From contig VYZB01000337.1 in NCBI GenBank assembly GCA_013397455.1, forward strand, positions 320,764 through 384,763: a DNA stretch of 64,000 nt, in the 5' to 3' direction. Origin of the DNA: Crotophaga sulcirostris. Its lineage: Eukaryota; Chordata; Aves; Cuculiformes; Crotophagidae. A model generated the notes under the pieces. It was not told where the DNA came from and did not search any database. It saw nothing but the letters and a program-made list of their open reading frames with translations. This document shows positions 53,399 through 64,000 of the stretch, one piece after another. Both the position numbers and the translations under genes were made by a program. The number at the start of each line of letters is the position of its first letter. The first letter of the stretch is position 1.

Positions 53399-53630
53399 AG
53401 GGTAGATTTAAAATTGCACATAAGGAAGAAATTTTTTATGATGAGGGTGGTGAAACACTGGCACAGGTTGCCCAGAGAAGTGGTAGGTGGGTGGTCCATC
53501 CCTGGAATCATTCAAAACCAGGTTGTGAGCAATCTGATCCAGTTGAAGATGTCCCTGCTCATTGCAAGGGGGATTGGACTACATGACCTTTAAAGGTCCC
53601 TTCCAACCCAAACTATCCTATGATTCCATA
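53399..53630 (+). mobile_element. CR1 LINE 3' fragment in + orientation
   Basis: Reads in the forward direction: AGGAAGAAATTTTTTATGAT, then CTGGCACAGGTTGCCCAGAG, GGACTACATGACCTTTAAAG, and ends CCTATGATTCCATA. That is the CR1 3' terminus with its ATTC-type tail. Truncated at its 5' end. Its orientation is opposite to the copies at 51126-51578 and 51949-52408. Confidence 0.95.
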
Positions 53631-54239
53631 ATAGCAGACCTCTTAACATCCCATAAACAGCTTAAAGATCCTGAAATTTAAAAACCGATTTATGCCTTTT
53701 TATTGTTCAGGAGTTTGTTAGACAGCTTGGGGAATGTATTCTCCTTTTGTCTGCTGTTCTCAGAACCAAAGTGTGACCCTCAAATACATATATAACCACC
53801 TGTTTCTAAATTTGAGAAAAAACTCCTTATTCCCTGACAGAGCAAGAGTTGTCATTCCATCCTCATCTCTTCCCCTTTACAAGACCGGATATGCAGCTGC
53901 TGTGTTCCAATGCTTGCTTTATTCTCCTTAACAATCTCCTCCTTCAATTCACTCTCCCTCATCCCCTTTTTCTCTTAATTTTCTTTCCGCTTTTTATTCT
54001 TTGTGCTTCCTTCTTTGCATTGGCAGTTTCCACTGTAAATCTCAGGTTGTCTCTCGCAGTTTTTTCATTTTTTAAACCATTGCTTCCCAGATCATCCCTT
54101 AATAGAGTCTTATTTGTTCCCTTCTTCTGTCTCCATGATGTTTGTTGCACTGTCTCCTTCTATCCTCTCTTACCTTCGCTTGGTAGTAGCTGCATTTGAG
54201 CCCAAAGAGATCTCTCCTGGGAAGAGACTCCCTTTTGCC

Positions 54240-54420
54240 AACGCAAAGTGAGGGAAAATGATTGCTACTAATTGAAATTAGAATGAGCTCAGCCTCACTG
54301 ACATTAGCCCGAGATGGCAGCCATTTTGAATTAAATAAAGCTGCACATTTGAAGGCAAGGACAGACCTTAATGAAAATCACCAAAAAGAATATAAGCTAT
54401 TTAGGGCTTAAAAATGAGCC
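54240..54420. promoter_or_regulatory. Possible conserved non-coding element in CPEB3 intron 1
   Basis: A compact block contains AAGATGGC-like GAGATGGCAGCCATTTTGAA (YY1-type core), TAAT-containing homeodomain-like sites and little simple sequence. It resembles vertebrate intronic enhancers, but no alignment was possible here. The call rests on motif content only. Confidence 0.25.
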
Positions 54421-57400
54421 CTAAATTTAGCTATCAGATTTATGTCAAAAAAACAAACTTTAAAATACAAAATTTTTTCATAACAAATTTATATAGATTT
54501 AACCTTAATAAAGAAGTTGACAAGCAATTACATACAGAGATATATTAAATATTTATCTGACCATTTCAGCAAGGCCTGAAAAAGAGGCCAAATTGTGAAG
54601 CAGCAGTATTTTAATGCAGTTCTTTTGATCTGACAACATTAAGACTGTTGGAATTATTCACTGTTTTCAGGAAAGCTGAAAGTAACCTGGCAATGTGGAA
54701 GTGTTCTATTGTGGCAAAACTGCATTTTAACTGCTATGATAGTAATATGTAAAAATAAATCACAAGATCAGTTAGGCATTTTTTAATCTATTTGATTCCA
54801 TCTTTAAAAAGACAAGGAACCCTCAATTAAGATAAAATTTAACAAAACTAATCTGAGAAAAATGTTTCTACAATAAAACTTGTTTATTCAGTAGCATAAT
54901 ACTTCATTTTAACCTTCAAGCTGGGTGGAATATTCACTGGCAAAAAGACTAGTGTGATGTGTTAGTCATAGTAGGCTTAAATTGCTTTATAATGAATTTC
55001 ATAAAATAAAAATACATTCAATTCAATTTTAATTGAGTTAGCTAGGCTTATGTGGGCCTTTGTTACATTTGTTTCTTTGGAACTGGCCCAGGTCAAGTAA
55101 TTCAGATACCAGATTGAATTAAGGTGTTGTGTTCTGATATAGCTGTTGTTATTGTCTTTTAACTTGCAGTTATGAAAGAGTTGGCTGGTAGAAACAAAAA
55201 ATTATTTTCTTTTAGTGACTAGTTGATAAAAAACTGTCTTTACATTCTGATTTTCTTTGGTTCGGGAGTGGTTCTCCATTTGTGAATATCATAATAAGCA
55301 CTCTCCTTATCTTAATAATTGATCGACAAAGTGAAGCTGTCTCTTGGGAAGGACTGTCAGCAAGAGTGCGGTCCCTTCGACACAAATCCTCAAATAATCT
55401 GAAAAGCAATAACCCACAAGTAAATAGCGACATAAAGGAGGAGTATAGAAAGCCTAGAGCCAGCCCTGTGGTAGCCTGGATGTTTCAACAAATGAGGGAT
55501 TTTAAACTGTTGTAAGGAAGCAGTTTTCCTGCCCTTAATGAGTCAGAGTAGCACAAACAGGTTAGAGCAAGTGTTGAGAAACTCTTAATTACAGCATTGA
55601 TTTAAGGCAGGCAGACCATACAGTCCAACATAAACAGACTGTAGAAAGCAGAGACCTAAGTGTTTTAAAAACCCATTTTCAACTACCCTAATTTATCTTC
55701 CTCAGCCTTAGTCTCAGCACTCTTTCACTCATAAAGCTATGCATACTTCATCCTTTGAAAAATCAGCCTGCAGTTTTATTAAACACTGGTATTTTCACAG
55801 TTTTGTTTTCAGCTAGGGAATTTCCATACAAGCATTACCATTTGGTCCTGAATAATTAGTATTATAAATAATTACCCAGAATAAATATTCAGAATAATTC
55901 AGGGACCAGTACAAGACAGAACACAAGTGCCAGTAAACAAAATTCTAAAAGCTAAAGCCAGCCTACAATAATCATCAAAATATTAGTATGAGAGGAACTC
56001 CCGTCAGGCTGTGTATTGATGTGAAGGTTGGAGATATGTGGGCAATGGGTACTGGAAAGCAGGTAGCTGAAATGTGGAATTGCAGCCTACAAAGTAGATG
56101 GAATGTTAAATACTAAAATTTGCACCTTCCTTTTTAGCTTATTTTTTTGTGTAGAATTTGCAGTATAGTAGCAATAACTCAGTAAGGAAAAAGCCGTAAC
56201 TTTGAAATTTGAAACAAATCAAATAGTGCAGCTTTTCACCTATGTGCTGAGTTTCGTTTGTTTTAAATTTTCGTACTTGACCTATTTGAATTTGAGTTCC
56301 AGAATGCTTTTAGAAATTATATTATGGTAGATGGTTATTTAATATTTTCTTCAGCTTAGCAACATGACACAATCTCCTTTCTAGCAGTTGTATGCTTTGA
56401 AGTTACTATATGAACTTATAATTAATTTCGTATACGAGAAGTTTGGAAAAGCTAGAACTATTTCTTTAGCAATTGTTCTGAATAGGTAGCTATTTGATCT
56501 GGGCTTCTAAATTAAGCTGTTAAAAGCGCATATTTAATTACCTACTTTCAGCTCAATCTGACAGGTTTTCTTAGAGCTGGTGATTCACATCGCAGCAGTT
56601 TTCCTTGGAAGGAGGGAGGGTGCACGAGCTTTTTTTTCCTCCGGAGCCCTCTCCCTTTCAGGATAGGCAGCAGCAAAATGCCATCCCCAGCTCAGACTCC
56701 AAACCCCAGGATTCCTTGGGAGAGCATGCGCTGAGAGCTCCCAGATGTCAAAGTGCTCTTGCCAGAGTGGTCGACTGTTTGTCAAATACCAAACCCGAAA
56801 GAAGAAAATAAATATACTGTCATTTTGTTGATCTTTAAATACAGAAAATTCAAAGGTAACTGTTCCTTAAAAATTTCTGTGTTGACTGTGTGGGTTACTG
56901 CATGCAAGTGGTGCTGGTATTGCTGTGGGGATATAGATTTCCTGTACTGGATTGTAAATTTGTACAAATACACCAGCAGATAGTCAAGAGATAGTGAATG
57001 TTACTCCACCATTAGGCATTGGCTGGCCTGTCTTTCAAAGTCATTTATTATCCAGTGTTTTTCCATTCAGACTGGCTTCATTCATTAAAGGTAGGTCTTG
57101 ACCTTGACAAGAAGGTTGAATTGTACAGTGAGTTTTACCGTTAAGAAGCAATATGAAAACAAATGTGGATTACAGTCTTTAGGATTAAGTTCAAAAACAA
57201 CTAGCTAAGTCAAGGTACCTATTTGAAGCAACTGCTGTGCTAGTCACTATACATAATCTGCAGACTAGCTGATTTAAACATATTATTGACAACAGAATTC
57301 TAACATTTTGGCAGCTATGTCTTTCTCTCTAAATATATTTTTATACTGATAGCTAAGAACCAGGGGAGGAGTACATATAATCCTTTTCTTTCTCCGATGT

Positions 57401-58679
57401 GGGATCATCAGTAATTTCATCTAGCCTTAGAAGTAATAGGATTTTGATAGAAATGGAGCTAATGGAATGCTACACAGAACTCGGTATATTATGGTTTACT
57501 GCAGTATTGTTTTAAACTGCCTTGCAAGGTTTTCTGCACCCCCACCAGCAGCAGCAGATCGGCCTCTTACAGATGCAATAGTTTACTCCATTCTTCTTAG
57601 GAACTTGTCTTAACGTTGTCTCACTGCATAGTCTGTTCATTAACCCTTGCTGTTCAATTTACATATTGAATAGGGAGCATGAGCAGTAACTTAATGGATA
57701 AGAGAAAACTGTCCTGACGTTCATTTTAACTAAGAAGTGTGTGTATGGCTCAGAAGAGATTTAAAAGAAAGAAAGAAAGAAATATAAGATGTTAAAGATA
57801 CACATGGACCATCTAAAAATTCTTGATGTTTTAATGTTACGTTAAAACAACAATCCTGATAAAATGCCATGTACAGGTCGTATGATTAACTCAATAGAAA
57901 TACAGTTAGGTATTCAGTTATGACTTTGACATAGTTAAAGTTAAGTGATTTTTGGCTTATTTAGAACGCTTTTGAGATTTAAAATGATCTCTTTAATTGA
58001 CTAAAAGTCTGCAGAATGTGGAGTTTCCTATTCTAGCTTCGTACAATTGCTGTTCATTGATGTCTTTATGAGCATTAGTACTATTGTCTTTCAAAATAAT
58101 AATCAAATTATAAGATATCCTGTTTCATATGAAGCACCATTTCTTGCAGATATGACTCAACCATTTAGCATACATTTACTTTTTAAAGTGTAAACTTCTG
58201 TATTGATTTAGCAAATAATTTGCACCAGTAGTCTTTGTTCTGTGCATATAAAGATGATTTTTAGTGTGGCATATCCATATCACAGATATTTCAAATTGCC
58301 CCATATTTGTTTTTAATCAGAAACATCATAGTACAACAATAGCTCCCAGATCTGCTCATTCTGACCTTATTTTTTTTTCCAACAAATGAATTACTGATGG
58401 TTTCAGATAGAAACATAGCGAGTGGAAATACCTTTAAGCAAAGGACTGCTTTGGTGCAAAATAAGCGTTTTACGTGGAAAGATCATAAGGTCACTGGAGG
58501 CGAATATAGCACCCATCGGGGGCTTTGTACGTGGAGTGTCTGTCTATCTGTCGTCAGCCCCGGCATTGCTAGTGCTTGTGGTGCCCAGAGGAGCGGCACA
58601 AAAAGCGCAGAAACCGCTGATGCAGCCCCGAGCTCGCTCTCTGATAAATTTAAATAATTGAAAGTTTGTTTGTTAATTA

Positions 58680-59217
58680 AGGAAAATGAGTACCCGGCTC
58701 CTTTAAAGGTCCCCTAATAGAAAAAGGGGGTGGAGAAGAGCGAAGCCTGGTGTCTTTTTAACCTTGCTGAAGGACGCAGCAGTATTTATTGACGTATGCA
58801 AATAACCAGGGGGAGGAGGTGGAGGAGGAGGGTGCTCGGAAAAACAGGAACCAGAATCAGTTTCTCATTGCAGGGTGAGAGCTCTGAGTTCCGGTGTAAG
58901 AGAAAAGAGACGTGGCGAAATTGCTGTATATCTCTGCCCTATAAGCACATCTCTTATTTAGACTGAAGGGAAACAAGGCATCAAAAAGGGTGAAGCCTCT
59001 TCAAAAATATTTTAAAGGCGATCTAGCAGGATCAAAGGTTACCTATTCCTAAATGGGGGAGGGGGGAGATTACGGGTTTGCCTTGCAGCTCGCTGTAGCG
59101 TAGCAGGAGCGATAGGACGAGGTTGTTGGCCGGCAAATGGTTAGAACAGCCTGGTTTGTGGTGTGGATGGCAATGTTAATAATCTATCTTTGTGGTTTTT
59201 TTCCCCTACTGTTTCAG
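58680..59217 (+). promoter_or_regulatory. CPEB3: Candidate second (internal) CPEB3 promoter / alternative first exon region
   Basis: Just upstream of the first coding exon the sequence becomes denser in motifs: TGACGTA at 58790-58796 overlaps the octamer ATGCAAAT at 58796-58803. A purine-rich GGAGG run follows at 58809-58832. Downstream, good splice-donor matches (GTGAGA at 58875-58880, GTAAGA at 58896-58901) could end an alternative non-coding first exon that joins the acceptor at 59217. No start site is proven. Confidence 0.35.
58790..58803 (+). promoter_or_regulatory. Overlapping CRE-like and POU octamer sites
   Basis: TGACGTA and ATGCAAAT share one A, placing a CREB/ATF-type and an OCT/POU-type site directly side by side about 430 bp upstream of the CPEB3 start codon. 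The octamer is a perfect consensus match. Confidence 0.6.
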
Positions 59218-59228
59218 CTGCGCAAACC

Positions 59229-60128
59229 ATGCAGGATGATTTACTGATGGACAAAAGCAAAGCCCAGCCCCAGCAGCAGCAGCGGCAGCAGCAGCAGCAG
59301 CAAGATCCAAACTCAGCAGAAGTCCCCTCTACACCCATCTCGTCGGAGACGCCCAAGCCAGAAGACAACAGCTCAGTGACTAGTATCGGCACCTCGGCTC
59401 CTTCCCAAAATAGCAAGGAGAAGATACAGATGGAGTCTCCCATTTTACCTGGCTTGAGCTTTCACCAGCCTCAACAAGAACCTGCAGCCGGCACCTCCTT
59501 GTCTCCCTCCTTCGGCAGCACCTGGTCTACAGGGACCACAAACACAGTGGATGATAGCTTTTTCCAAGGAATTACTCCAGTCAATGGGACAATGCTTTTC
59601 CAGAATTTTCCACACCACGTCAACCCTGTATTTGGTGGCACTTTCTCTCCTCAAATTGGCCTAGCTCAGACTCAACACCACCAACATCAGCAGCAGCAGC
59701 AGCAAGCTCAGCAGCAGCAGCAGCGGAGGTCACCTGTAAGCCCTAATCAGGCACCTTTTGCCCAGAGAAATGCTGCTTACAGCCATCAGCCCATCATGAC
59801 CAGCAAACCATCTTCCTCCTCTGCCTCCTCTTCTTCCTCCTCCAGCTGGAATAACCATCAAAACGCGGCTTGGAGTACACCTTCCAACCCTTGGGGTGGG
59901 CTGCAGGCTGGTAGGGACCCTCGAAGGGCAGTTGGAGTGGGGGTCGGCGTGGGAGTGGGGGTCGGCGTACCCTCCCCCCTCAATCCCATTTCACCCCTTA
60001 AAAAACCGTTCTCCAGCAATGTCATTGCCCCTCCGAAGTTCCCACGAGCTGCACCCTTAACCCCCAAATCCTGGATGGAAGACAATGCGTTCAGGACGGA
60101 CAATGGCAACAATCTGTTGCCTTTTCAG
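59229..60128 (+). CDS. CPEB3: CPEB3 first coding exon (N-terminal 300 residues)
   Basis: CPEB3 is a cytoplasmic RNA-binding protein that controls translation of synaptic mRNAs. Its disordered N-terminus aggregates in a prion-like way, and its C-terminal RRMs and zinc-binding ZZ-type domain (not in this window) bind U-rich 3' UTR elements. The exon runs from 59218 (AG at 59216-59217) to 60128 (CAG, then GT at 60129). The start ATG at 59229 has A at -3 and begins MQDDLLMDKSKAQPQ as in mammals. Visible parts are Q tracts at residues 15-25, a Ser/Thr/Pro region, the conserved block SFGSTWSTGTTN to IGLAQTQHH (about 105-151), a second Q region 154-165, a poly-Ser stretch near 196-206, a Gly-Val repeat near 234-247, and SPLNPISPLKKPFSSNVIAP through NNLLPFQ. 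The upstream in-frame ATG at 59163 lies in the intron. The next exon is outside the window. Confidence 0.97.
59271..59313 (+). repeat. CPEB3: CAG/CGG trinucleotide tract (Q4-R-Q6) in CPEB3
   Basis: Eleven consecutive codons, four CAG, one CGG, five CAG and one CAA, encode the first glutamine run. The CGG interruption and terminal CAA would be expected to stabilise the tract against expansion. Confidence 0.95.
59688..59723 (+). repeat. CPEB3: Second CAG tract (Q6-A-Q5) in CPEB3
   Basis: Five CAG plus CAA at 59688-59705, GCT, then five CAG at 59709-59723. It follows a His/Gln stretch (QHHQHQ). In the human protein, as I recall it, this position is rich in Pro and Ala instead. Confidence 0.93.
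59934..59969 (+). repeat. CPEB3: 18-bp coding tandem repeat (Gly-Val run) in CPEB3
   Basis: Units at 59934-59951 and 59952-59969 agree at 17 of 18 bases and keep the reading frame, producing a run of alternating Gly and Val. In-frame unit gain or loss would lengthen or shorten the run by six residues. Confidence 0.9.
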
Positions 60129-63100
60129 GTAAATGTCTACATACACCTTCTACCTGGTGACAGCTATCACAGTCTTGCAGGGGTGTATTTCACATTAGTA
60201 TTCTATCGGAGAGGCATCTCCATAATTCTCATTTTCATCGAATGTCACCTTATATGAAAGAAGTGGGGTTCATCCTAGGGAGTGCCTACGCAAAGATACA
60301 GAATTCTGGCTTCAGGTTTATAGTTCTATTTTTCTTGTAACGTATTCTTAAATGTGACAAGGCTTTCGGATTTTTTTTCGTTGTGTTTTTAGCATCAAAA
60401 GGTAATAAGTAGCCTTCCTTCATGAAAAACAGGTTTGGCAGGCTACGTTCTGTTGGTGCTCTGTGTGTGATGATTTTTTTTCCTGTTCTCCCACATGTGA
60501 GAAAAGGGAGACATTTAAATTGCTGGCTTCAGTTTTCTAGCTGGCATGTTAATTTTAAACGAAGATGCTTCTTGATCTGAAATCCAGTTAATTGTTTTAT
60601 CACCATTAAAATAACTAATTGTCCTTATGTCGTGGTGGGTTTTAATAGGGAGTCTGTTCGCATAAGGTGTACGTATGAAAAGCTGTATTTGTCCGATATC
60701 TACACCCTGCTGTTATATTCACAGTGGACATTTAGAATACATCTAGAAGCAGCGTGGGTGGGTATGGAAAGAGTGGCGTATCTGTCCTTTCCAGCAAGGA
60801 AAAGCCTAATACAATTGACGTGATTTAGAAATGGCAGGGAGGTATTGTATAAAATAAACCATTTTATGCTGTTCAAAATATTTGCAGAGAAAAGAGACAA
60901 TAGGACACGACCTTCAGAGCCATATTGCAATGGAGTCTATTTACTAGCTACATAGCTCTGAAATATTTAAAGCTGCAGTGCCCTGTGCTGGTTTTTTTTT
61001 TTTTTTTTTGTCTATGACGACAAAGCAGATCAATTGCAGCTGAAACTGGGCCACATAGAAGATTTGCAATTTTAATGCAGAATGAAACCTGTCATGGTGT
61101 GAAATCCATTTTAAGTTGAAAGAAGCAGAGTGTGCACTTGCAGTTATATCTATACAAGGTGAAATGAATCTCAGATTTCTTCTAAGTTAGCTTTTTTAGT
61201 CAGACAAATGGAAATTTTCTGTTTTGAAATGCAGAGAAATCATTCATATACACTTTTGGTAATTGTTTTCTTAACAAAGTATGAACTCTCAAATGTTTTC
61301 AGTTTATCAGTATGGTAAGAATAGCATCTAGATTGACACTTGGTATTAGGAAAAAAAGATAAAAAAAAAAATTGCTTCCCCCCCCTCATTACTTTAAGAG
61401 GCTGTTGAAGTAAAATATATGCATTCCTGTGCACTTTCAAGTCCCATTCAAAGAGGGCACCTTATAGTCAGCCCTGACATTTCATTTTGCTGCTTCATTC
61501 TGTTTAAAGGGAGAGTTGCTAATTTTTATTGGCTATCCTAAATAAAGGCGGAGTGGCTTCTGGTGAACTGCTGGTCAGTGTCTCTGTAGCACTCAAGTCT
61601 GGAGGAAGATTATACTTTAGACACAATATGCCTGGTGCAACTACTATGTAGCACAAAGCACAGCAACACAAAAACCAGTGAATATAGCTCCCAGTCTTTT
61701 TTTGTAGGAATAGGGAGTGTGTTTCAATTTCTAATTATTCTTTTATTTAAATTGTCCACATATAAGACATTATAAATTCTGTTAAATTCACAACAGTAGG
61801 GAAAACAACAGTAAATAGTTTTATTTCTGTGGTTTTGCCAGTGAGATACATCTAATGAATACACAACTTTCTTATTGTGACTGTAAATTGTCATAAATGA
61901 AACTAACAAGTATTTAGTCATCACTAGGATAAAAAGTAGGTAAATATTTTTAAAGAATAGTTCGTTTGATTTTAAAATTTAAGTTTTGAGAAGCTGAGTT
62001 ATTAGCCAATATGTAAATTTGGAAACTGGTTTTATTCTCTGTAACTTTAACCTGGTCTTTTCATGTTCAACTGAAAGCAAATACTTAGACAACTGTCAGC
62101 ACCAGTTAGAATAACAGTCTGACTTCAGAGACTCAGAAAACTTCTAATTTTTTTTAACCTGTTAGGCTCTTTAATACAAGACGCTCAATTTTACATACAA
62201 GACTGTAATCTGAGTTAATGTCCATCACTCCTATATTTAACAAATTGCCGAACAAGTCTTGAAACCATCCTATCCAGTAAGAGGTGACTGTTTAGTTACA
62301 TTGATAAAGATTTAATGAAAATTCATATAAGAATATAATATTTGCTGCCTAGATTCTGGTTGCTTTTTTCCCTTCCTTTTCTCCCTACCCCCCTCTGCCT
62401 GCCCTCAGATATTGGGCAATATGTTGACACAGTTGACACAGTAAGTTCTGCTGATCAGCACTATCAAGTAATTCTGGCAGGTTTATCCATGTACATCTGC
62501 CACCCTTCATAACTCAGTGGTTTTGACCTGCTTCAGAAATACCTTTCAGTAAACCTGCTAGCAACATGTTAATGTGTACTAGCAAGTTTTGTGCTAACTT
62601 GTTCTTTTCTGTTATATTGAAATTATAAGACTTCTTCCAATTTGTGGTTTATATTTAATGAATTCCTTAAGACACGAAGCTCAAGATGTTCTAAGTAAAA
62701 AAAGTAATATTAATGCGTTCACCAGTTGAATTAACATCGACGATACCTATTTTTTAATTTGGACCTTTACAGTGATAAAAAATTTTAAGCAGAAAACTTC
62801 TATAATTGAGGTTTGTGTTCTGAGTCTAATATCTGAAGACAACTGATACTCAAGAGCTGATATATCTAGTTATAGGAAAAAATGTTGAATTTTAAAGTGT
62901 TTTTCTTAAGAACATGTACGTGTGAGACATCTTCATCCCTAAATTTGAGTAATACTTAAGTGTATCTCATGTCATAACCAATTGTCATCTGTCCCAAGGA
63001 CTTGTGCTGCAGAACATATCAGAATATTTCAAATGTCAATTGTTAGGAATTCTGTTGACATCTGCCTTGTGGGTCACACTGAGAGGCAACTAAAAATGCT

Positions 63101-64000
63101 TTGGAGGAGACTTCATATACTTACCGAGATAAATACATTGCATGGTATAAAAAAAAAAAATTGAAGAAAGCTGGTAGTTAAAAGGGAAAAGAAAAGATGC
63201 AATTAGTCTGGAATGTAATGTAGTGTAGCAAATAGGAGTTGGAGATAAGATCATAGACTTGGAACAAGGCCAGATATGAAATACAGAAATGTGGCCAGTT
63301 TGTCATTATGAACATTTGTCGGCTTCTGAGTGGTCCACGCAAAGGTTCTGGTTGCCATGTGACAAGCAGCAGTGTGTTGCTCTTATGCTAGTTGATCCTT
63401 ATTTCTGTCAGTCGAGGCTGGCAATAACTGATTGTCCCTGGGACCTGGGCAATGGTTCAGTTCCTTTTTATAGCAGAACGGTGGACCTTGAAGAGAGCTA
63501 TTGTCATCTCGTGCTTCAGAGCTGCTCCCAGAATTCTCTTTTCCTTCACCTCTCTCAGGTAAATAGTGTGTTTCTTTTGGCTTTTGACCATATGAAAATA
63601 TTGGGACACAGCTTGTGAGGTTAGGAGGATTGATAGTGCCTGAAATAGACCCTTGGGAGCATGGATAAGAAATTCTCTTTACAGGGGAGGAGTAGAGAAG
63701 GAATTCAGTGTTTGCAGATGACGATGCTAGTTAAGGAAATGTACCCTGTGGATTTTTAATAACAACAACACTGTAACAATTTCCTAGAAGTTGTTCAAGT
63801 TTTGCTGCTTTCTGGGTAATGTTCTGTCAAAACAATAAAAGAGCACAATTCCAAGTTTTAGGCTTAAAAAATGCGTTGCAATTCAGCACTCTGAAGATTC
63901 TGGCATACATCGAGTCAACCCTGGCAACTTAACTAATAAATACTCTCTAGCAGAAATAAGTAATGTAGTATTTATTGTGGATAAAGAGGATTTTATAATG
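60129..64000 (+). other. CPEB3: CPEB3 intron downstream of first coding exon (5' part)
   Basis: Begins GTAAATG after CAG at 60128 and continues to the window end. The next exon (starting DRSRPYDTFNLHSLENSL in human) was not seen. Contents are AT-rich DNA with T and A runs (for example near 60993-61010). Mammals carry an HDV-like self-cleaving ribozyme in the corresponding large intron. No matching segment is visible in this first 3.9 kb. A 109-codon open frame at 63289-63618 ending near a donor-like CAG/GTAAAT is not a known CPEB3 exon. Confidence 0.85.

Larger units (their letters stand above)
50950..59217 (+). other. CPEB3: Presumed CPEB3 intron 1 (non-coding exon 1 unresolved)
   Basis: The interval between the CpG island and the acceptor at 59216-59217 should be intronic if transcription starts in the island. 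It holds three CR1 fragments, a C homopolymer, a possible conserved block near 54240-54420 and a candidate internal promoter near 58680-59150. A GC-richer patch at 56570-56790 has small open frames on both strands that are not recognised. No protein-coding exon was identified. Confidence 0.6.

Noticed and set aside
55282..55515. 77-codon open frame on the + strand in CPEB3 intron 1
   Set aside because: No recognisable motif, no splice context, and length expected by chance.
59163..59228. Upstream in-frame ATG extending CPEB3 by 22 residues
   Set aside because: It lies before the acceptor AG at 59216-59217, so it is intronic. The known N-terminus begins at 59229.
60129..64000. HDV-like CPEB3 ribozyme
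   Set aside because: Known from mammals in this intron. I scanned for its core by eye and saw no match. Only the first part of the intron is in the window.
1..64000. tRNA, rRNA, CRISPR, operon or prophage features
   Set aside because: None seen. Gene structure and repeats are those of an avian nuclear chromosome.

Overview
This is vertebrate nuclear DNA, almost certainly from a bird. Coding exons are short, obey GT/AG rules and sit in long AT-rich introns. The interspersed repeats I can recognise are all CR1 non-LTR retrotransposon fragments with avian-style 3' ends, and the predicted MARCHF5 N-terminus is, from memory, the avian form. Nothing prokaryotic (operon, CRISPR, ribosome binding site) is present. 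I cannot name the species. Layout: (1) 1-2477, the 3' end of IDE (insulin-degrading enzyme) on the + strand: two final coding exons ending in the peroxisomal-type tripeptide AKL, then an untranslated/downstream tract. (2) About 5000-20300, a gene-free interval separating the convergent 3' ends of IDE and MARCHF5. It holds one CR1 fragment, a 19-base G run, and a ~105-bp direct repeat flanking the window's only N, which looks like an assembly join. (3) 21436-50153, the complete MARCHF5 gene on the - strand: six coding exons joining without frameshift into a 281-residue mitochondrial outer-membrane RING-CH E3 ligase. (4) About 49760-50930, a CpG island containing MARCHF5 exon 1 and a probable shared divergent promoter, with a palindromic CRE, further CRE half-sites and a ZNF143-type element. 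(5) 50500-64000, the 5' part of CPEB3 on the + strand: an unresolved non-coding first exon, a long first intron with three CR1 copies, a possible second promoter just upstream of the first coding exon, that exon (59229-60128, 300 codons, Q-rich prion-like N-terminus), and the start of the next intron. The gene order and orientations IDE(+) / MARCHF5(-) / CPEB3(+) match the human 10q23 block read from the other strand, so this is conserved synteny. I found no previously undescribed biological system. The points most worth checking are the divergent promoter, the possible second CPEB3 promoter, the repeat-rich CPEB3 N-terminus, and the probable assembly duplication near 15291.
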